DNA from: Mycetohabitans rhizoxinica HKI 454
GTDB lineage: Bacteria; Pseudomonadota; Gammaproteobacteria; Burkholderiales; Burkholderiaceae
Assembly (NCBI RefSeq): GCF_000198775.1
Contig: NC_014718.1
Span: 288,065 to 352,064, forward strand
Length of the DNA: 64,000 nucleotides
Reading direction: 5' to 3'
Position numbers and translations under genes: made by a program. The first letter of the stretch is position 1. Each line of letters starts with the position of its first letter. The notes below the pieces were generated by a model. It made no database searches, was not told where the DNA came from, and saw only the letters and a list, made by a program, of their open reading frames with translations. Below are positions 59,806 through 64,000 of the stretch, one piece after another.

Positions 59806-60416
59806 CTGTCGCCGCGCCCTGTCCTCCTTGACAACGCACGGGTCCACTGGAACAGCGGCCACGCGATTCAAGCGTTGAGCGGTTTGCAGCGGCTTGATGC
59901 TTGAAAAGGGCAGCGCGGCGCTCACAGCAAAACTGTCAACTATGACTGAAGACCAGTAAGTCTACCTATAGTCGACATACCATCGAGGTGAGCTTTTACG
60001 GGAGGCACTCGCATAGTTCCGTAGCTGGAACGTGCGTAAAATTCAATTTTACCATGGCTCATTTTTGTGCACGTACCACATATGTTGCCGATAAGCACAT
60101 TGAGTCGCATCCTGAAAAGCGCAGCGCATACGCGCGGCCGTGGCGCATCCGATATGGTGCCTCGTAGCACCCTCAGCGTGTCAACTCTCGGCTTTCCGAC
60201 CACGCCTGCGAGCGGCCGCAAGGGTGGCGGTCACCATCACAATAGCCTCGTCCAGCAGATGTTCCAGTGCCTTCTGCTGCGTGAGCGATAACCTTGCCAA
60301 CTTCCTGTGCATGCGCATAGCGCGGTCCAGCGCACCGGTGCCTCCTTCTGCCACCAAATCCACGAGTCGCCAGTCGAGCAACTGCGCGAGCTGCGCCACA
60401 GCCGGTCAAGGCCGGG
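59806..60416. other. Remnant region with uncertain small frames
   Basis: A short frame RPVLLDNARVHWNSG (59818-59862) recalls the DDE motif of IS630-type transposases. On the minus strand 60181-60399 gives a 72-residue frame (MAQLAQLLDWRLVDLVAEGG, helical, ending ARRRGRKAES) of unknown kind. Nothing firm. Confidence 0.35.
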
Positions 60417-60498
60417 TGAGGCTACCCCAAAAAACTGGGCCATTCAAAAGTAGAAAAAATCCGGCATGATGCAACCTTAACAAGCAGAAGGTCATGTC

Positions 60499-60765
60499 GT
60501 GAAGAAGAGCAGATACACTGAAGAACAGATTACATTTGCGTTGAAACAGGCAGAGCTGGGCACGCCGGCAGCTGAGGTGTGCCGCAAGATGGGCATCAGC
60601 GATGCGACGTTCTATAACTGGCGCCAGAAGTATGGGGGCCTGGGCCCGTCGGAGCTGCGTCGCCTGAAGCAGCTCGAAGAGGAGAACACGAAGCTCAAGC
60701 GGCTGGTGGCGGAGCTGTCGCTGGACAAATCCATGTTGCAGGATGTGCTATCAAAAAAGCTTTGA
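60499..60765 (+). CDS. IS407-type transposase OrfA
   Basis: 88 residues: helix-turn-helix (SRYTEEQITFALKQAELGTP, AAEVCRKMGISDATFYNWRQ) and a zipper helix (ELRRLKQLEEENTKLKRLVA). OrfB is reached by -1 frameshifting at the overlap; an A-rich stretch (ATCAAAAAAGC at 60751-60761) is the likely slippage site. Confidence 0.92.
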   Translation: MKKSRYTEEQITFALKQAELGTPAAEVCRKMGISDATFYNWRQKYGGLGPSELRRLKQLEEENTKLKRLVAELSLDKSMLQDVLSKKL

Positions 60766-61640
60766 AGCCTTCCCGGCTGCGTGAACTCACGACGGATTTG
60801 ATGCAACGCTTTGGCGTGAGCCAGCGCCAGGCCTGCAGGGTACTGAAGTTGTCGCGTTCGGTGTACAGCTATCAGTCAATCGCACGAGATTCGAACGCGA
60901 TCGCCCTGCGCATCAAGCAGATCACGCAAACACGCGTGCACTACGGCTATCGCCGGGTGCATGTGATGCTGCGTCGGGAAGGCTGGCGCGACAATCATAA
61001 AAGAGTTTACCGGCTCTATCGTGAGCAGGGGCTGTCATTGCGGCATAAGAGGCCGCGGCGAAACAAGGCGGCGCGGCTGCGGCAGCCCAAGCAGCTCGTG
61101 ACCGCGATCAACGAGATTTGGAGTATGGACTTTGTTGCTGACGCACTGTTTGATGGTCGGCGTTTGCGCACGCTGACAATTGTGGACAATTATACGCGCG
61201 AATGCTTGGCCATCGAGGTAGGCGCCACGCTACGTGGTGAGGACGTTGTGGCGGCGCTAGATCGCATTGCTGTGAGCCGGCCGTTACCGCGCTTCATCAA
61301 GGCAGACAATGGCAGCGAATTCATCTCCAAGGTGCTCGACAAGTGGGCGTATGAGAGGGGCGTTGAGATTGACTTCTCTCGTCCTGGCAAGCCAACCGAT
61401 AACGCCAAGAACGAGTCGTTTAACGGGCGCTTGCGTGAGGAATGCCTAAACGAGCATTGGTTCTTGTCGCTCGAGGATGCCAAGCGCAAAATCGAGGCCT
61501 GGCGCCAGTACTATAATGAGGCGCGTCCCCACTCTGCACTGCAGTGGATGACGCCTGCCGAGTTCGCCTGCCAGTGCAGGCCCCGGGCCGATTCGGCCCA
61601 CCCCGAAGAGCCGGAAATTTCCACTTTAGAACGGCACTGA
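60762..61640 (+). CDS. IS407-type transposase OrfB (DDE)
   Basis: 292 residues in frame. HTH-21 part (GVSQRQACRVLKLSRSVYSY), then the catalytic core: IWSMDFVADALFDGRRLRTL (first Asp), PRFIKADNGSEFISKVL (second Asp) and PTDNAKNESFNGRLREECLN (Glu). Natural end LERH. It is produced as OrfAB fusion by frameshifting from orfA. Confidence 0.93.
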   Translation: MKPSRLRELTTDLMQRFGVSQRQACRVLKLSRSVYSYQSIARDSNAIALRIKQITQTRVHYGYRRVHVMLRREGWRDNHKRVYRLYREQGLSLRHKRPRRNKAARLRQPKQLVTAINEIWSMDFVADALFDGRRLRTLTIVDNYTRECLAIEVGATLRGEDVVAALDRIAVSRPLPRFIKADNGSEFISKVLDKWAYERGVEIDFSRPGKPTDNAKNESFNGRLREECLNEHWFLSLEDAKRKIEAWRQYYNEARPHSALQWMTPAEFACQCRPRADSAHPEEPEISTLERH

Positions 61641-61705
61641 TTTGGGGGTAGCCTCAGAGCCGGAAATTTCCACTTTAGAACGGCACTGATTTGGGGGTAG
61701 CCTCA
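61608..61705. repeat. 49-bp tandem duplication of the IS407-like right end
   Basis: 61608-61656 and 61657-61705 are identical: each starts GAGCCGGAAATTTCC and ends GGGGGTAGCCTCA. The second copy is outside the element and carries a second complete right inverted repeat. Confidence 0.95.
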
Positions 61706-61884
61706 AAAACGAACTTTACTAAACTCCGGCCGGCACTGTTTGCCGGGGGCAGGTCAGGGCTGGCCATTTCATTATGTCCGCTTTTGGCTAAGTTCAAATG
61801 TCCGCTTTTCGGTTCATCGTAAGCTAACCGGCGGCTGGAAACCCAGTGCCGGAGGCTTTGATGGCAACGACAGAGCGGATAACC

Positions 61885-62052
61885 ATGACGATGCGTGAGC
61901 TAGACTAATTTAGGGTTATTCAGGATGTGGTGGACGGCAAACTCAAGCCGTGGCGCGCGGCGCAACGACTCGAGTTAGCGAGCCGACAAATCCGTCGTCT
62001 GGTCGAACGACTACGCGAACACGGACCGCAAGGTACAGGTCGTACATTCTAG
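61885..62052 (+). pseudogene. ISNCY-type transposase, N-terminal fragment
   Basis: MTMRELD, a TAA, then FRVIQDVVDGKLKPWRAAQR, LELASRQIRRLVERLREHGP. This is the N-terminal helix-turn-helix of transposases that begin TMRE-x-x-R-x-x-V-I-Q. The upstream 61780-61820 with two copies of AAATGTCCGCTTTT/ATGTCCGCTTTT resembles the end of an IS. Confidence 0.65.
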
Positions 62053-62269
62053 TACTCGCATCACCAGCCGATTTCGACTACATTGGCCAATAACATAAAA
62101 CTGTCGGCTAGATCGCGAATTTGCACCGGTGTCATGCCTACTCTAGGCAACCGCGGTAGAACCCGGACCATCTCATCTAAGATGTCGTACGCCAGTGCCA
62201 CCTCCAACCCGCCTTCGCCAAGCCGCAACGACGCGCCCAGGCACGCTGCTCGGGTAAGCCAAGCCCGCC

Positions 62270-62470
62270 GCCGGACCCCGCTTACTTCCCCTTCTGGCAG
62301 GACCTGCGCGAGCGCACGCGAATAAGAATCGACCATCCGGACTTGCCCGAGGCGCTGACGACCGAACGCGAGGCCCATGCGGCGACTGGCGCCCGCACGC
62401 AGGAAACCTGCCGGCATCTGGAGGAAGGGGGCCATCACCTCGCGCAGGTCAAGGCCGAACTGCCAGTTGG
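62270..62470 (+). pseudogene. KfrA-like protein fragment
   Basis: One frame reads FWQDLRERTRIRIDHPDLPE then ALTTEREAHAATGARTQE, equivalent to FWHELREKSRVKLDHPDLPS of the KfrA-like gene at 39.9 kb but from a different paralogue. Both ends are lost. Confidence 0.55.
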
Positions 62471-62529
62471 TAACGCCAGCCCCAGAATTATAGTAACTTT
62501 AAAGCCAACCCGGCAAGACTGGGTAAATG

Positions 62530-63897
62530 TCATGATGAGGAATCAGGATCGGATTGTGCCGCTGCCAGTCTTGCATATTGACGCCCTAACCGGACTCCAT
62601 TAAGCAGCCAAAATATGGATAATGGTACCATCGCAAAAGAAATTGCGCTGATAGATAAGCCCAGCATCCCCATGCCGGCATAGGTCCAAGCGCCCAATTG
62701 GTCGCCTGAGCGATAAGCTACTGTATCGATAAAACTCTTGATTTTATATCTTATTTTTTCGTCTATGGCTGCAAATAGCGTTTCCTGAACGGGTTTGGTA
62801 ATTGAAAAATTGACAATTCGAGAAATTACTCTAAATGCAATGAGGATTTCGACTGTCTGCTTCCATGCAAGCATGCTAAAACCTATGGCGCTTGTTACTG
62901 GGGCCATCGCAAGAGCAATTGGAACCCCAAGAGAACGAATTACGCGACTAGTTAAAAATAATTGGATTACGATTGTGACAGCGTTGACAGCGAGATCGAT
63001 TAATGAAAATAGTCTAATGCGTTCTTTATTATCAATATCTAGGCCTTGTATCAGTATAGCTTGATGAAAATACAATGCTGTTGACGTTAGCGACAAGAGA
63101 ACAACATAGACGCACAGGCTCGCGACGTGGGAAGCTCGTAGAGCTGGAGTAATATGAAATAATTTTGCAAGGCCGTTTAAATTTATATTACCTTTTTGTT
63201 GGACTCCGCTCGTCATGCTGCCGGCGTGCGTCCTTTTACCCTGATAAGCTATCCTCCTATGCTTCTTATCTAGTTCCGTTGACGTTGATGTAAGCTGCAA
63301 CGTACTGCGAGCCGCTAATTCGAGCAAAATTGCTGCAATTGCCAGTGTCCACCCTAGACCAAGCAGACCTGACAGGGCAGTACTCATACCTGAACCTGCC
63401 AGCGCACCCAAATTCGCGCCGGCTGACACTATCCCAAAAAGTCGCTCGCCTTGCTCTTTGCTGAACTTGTCGATGGTCATCATCCAATACATGGTCATCG
63501 AAAAAACGCTATAGGCAGAAACCCAAACAAAAAACACATCTCCTATCCAAAACGCTTGTTCTGGCGCATTGGATCGCATTAATATCGCAAACATTATAAG
63601 GATCGCGATGCAAACTCGATAACTGATCGAAACTGCACGTCGCAAAGAAATTCGGTTTAATAATTTTGAAAATAAAAATGAAATAAGCAACATACACAAC
63701 AATGTTGCACTGAATAACCACGTCAGTTTTTGCACGCCGCTCACGGCACCCATCGTGTCACGGATAGGCCGGATTAGATAATATGCTAACGATAACCAGA
63801 AAAGACCTAGCGCACTCCAAAGCAACGGTCGGCCTTCACCGGGACGCAGCTTGAACTGCATGCCCCATTGCTTACGGCTGGCGTTTATCATGCTCAT
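62530..63897 (-). CDS. ATP/ADP-translocase-like (NTP transporter/MFS) membrane protein
   Basis: 455 residues from ATG 63897; a TTG at 63936 would add 13 residues and overlap the stop of the upstream gene. About 11-12 hydrophobic segments. Features such as YYLIRPIRDTMG near the start, SAGANLGALAGSG, and YKIKSFIDTVAYRSGDQLGA near the end match the NTP/NDP exchanger (TLC, AAA family) superfamily, which includes parasite energy translocases and many uncharacterised proteobacterial relatives. Substrate unknown. The gene is clearly AT-richer than the rest of the window, suggesting later acquisition. Confidence 0.75.
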   Translation of the reverse strand: MSMINASRKQWGMQFKLRPGEGRPLLWSALGLFWLSLAYYLIRPIRDTMGAVSGVQKLTWLFSATLLCMLLISFLFSKLLNRISLRRAVSISYRVCIAILIMFAILMRSNAPEQAFWIGDVFFVWVSAYSVFSMTMYWMMTIDKFSKEQGERLFGIVSAGANLGALAGSGMSTALSGLLGLGWTLAIAAILLELAARSTLQLTSTSTELDKKHRRIAYQGKRTHAGSMTSGVQQKGNINLNGLAKLFHITPALRASHVASLCVYVVLLSLTSTALYFHQAILIQGLDIDNKERIRLFSLIDLAVNAVTIVIQLFLTSRVIRSLGVPIALAMAPVTSAIGFSMLAWKQTVEILIAFRVISRIVNFSITKPVQETLFAAIDEKIRYKIKSFIDTVAYRSGDQLGAWTYAGMGMLGLSISAISFAMVPLSIFWLLNGVRLGRQYARLAAAQSDPDSSS

Positions 63898-63932
63898 TAA
63901 TTTAAAATAATTACGTCGCACTGCTGTCCTTG

Positions 63933-63999
63933 TCAACTCTGCGCTAACTTAACGCCTTGTAGCTGCGGCACAGCATTCATCATGGCGGCTAGTTCGCCA
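63933..63999 (-). CDS. 3' end of an upstream gene (partial)
   Basis: The minus strand reads GELAAMMNAVPQLQGVKLAQ then S and TGA at 63933-63935. The stop overlaps the possible TTG start of the transporter, so the genes may be coupled. Too short to identify. Confidence 0.4.
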   Translation of the reverse strand, partial: GELAAMMNAVPQLQGVKLAQS

Positions 64000-64000
64000 T

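Larger units (their letters stand above)
60417..61656 (+). mobile_element. Complete IS3-family (IS407 group) insertion sequence
   Basis: Ends are TGAGGCTACCCC (60417-60428) and its counterpart GGGGTAGCCTCA (61645-61656). It carries intact orfA and orfB with four-base overlap. It is the only element in the window that looks complete and mobile. The flanks show no 4-base target duplication, and the right end is duplicated in tandem, so it probably did not arrive by a simple insertion or has rearranged since. Confidence 0.9.

Noticed and set aside
61608..61705. CRISPR-like tandem repeat
   Set aside because: Only two adjacent copies without spacers; they are the duplicated IS end.
62061..62438. 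125-residue minus-strand frame
   Set aside because: Overlaps the KfrA-like fragment in antisense; composition typical of a shadow frame, although its last 45 residues look slightly protein-like.

Overview
The window looks like part of a replicon (chromosomal accessory region or megaplasmid) of a Burkholderiaceae bacterium under strong genome erosion. Burkholderia-type families (DUF4148, DUF6306, PreTA, KfrA_N-type protein, IS407-like element), abundant broken insertion sequences, many single-lesion pseudogenes, a Tc-toxin locus, nonribosomal peptide genes and eukaryote-like F-box proteins together suggest an endofungal symbiont of the Mycetohabitans (Burkholderia rhizoxinica/endofungorum) type. 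That assignment is inference from content, not a database match.

Layout. 0-4.2 kb: 3' end of a Tc-toxin B gene and a TccC-like Rhs gene with an unusual hydrophobic variable end. 4.6-10.4 kb (minus strand): reductive pyrimidine catabolism operon (ureidopropionase-like M20 hydrolase, PreT, PreA, dihydropyrimidinase), the last gene frameshifted. 10.5-19 kb: small housekeeping or accessory genes, several of them decaying (DUF6306, ModE-like, GNAT, RraA, HEPN). 19.2-19.7 kb: a YefM-YoeB module with its operator. 20.9-30.8 kb: a three-module NRPS with a frameshift, a nonsense codon and a truncated thioesterase. 30.9-38 kb: overlapping IS21, IS5, IS66 and IS256 debris plus toxin-antitoxin (TA) modules. 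38.5-43.3 kb: a plasmid-like block (tyrosine recombinase, palindrome, KfrA-like gene and its partial duplicate, several TA modules). 43.3-52.7 kb: IS110 transposase, three copies of an F-box-like gene (two in an inverted 1.38-kb repeat), a catalytically degenerate tyrosine recombinase, and scraps of IS, ABC exporter and NRPS genes. 53.4-57.6 kb: a KASIII / carrier protein / adenylation / acyl-CoA dehydrogenase cassette resembling pyrrole-2-carboxyl-S-PCP biosynthesis from proline, with its adenylation gene broken. 57.8-62.5 kb: Rpn nuclease pseudogene, second recombinase remnant, an intact IS407-like element. 62.5-63.9 kb: an AT-richer nucleotide-transporter-like gene.

How the pieces fit. The NRPS, the orphan carrier-protein fragment (52.3 kb), the ABC-exporter tail (48.2 kb) and the pyrrole cassette (53.4-57.6 kb) can be read as the scattered parts of one or more natural-product clusters broken up by mobile elements. 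The NRPS begins with a condensation domain and so expects a pre-loaded acyl or aminoacyl starter. The pyrrole cassette could supply one, but that link is hypothetical. The TA modules and recombinase/KfrA block look like plasmid-maintenance functions. Most broken genes carry only one or two small lesions, which implies recent inactivation or, for some, sequencing error.
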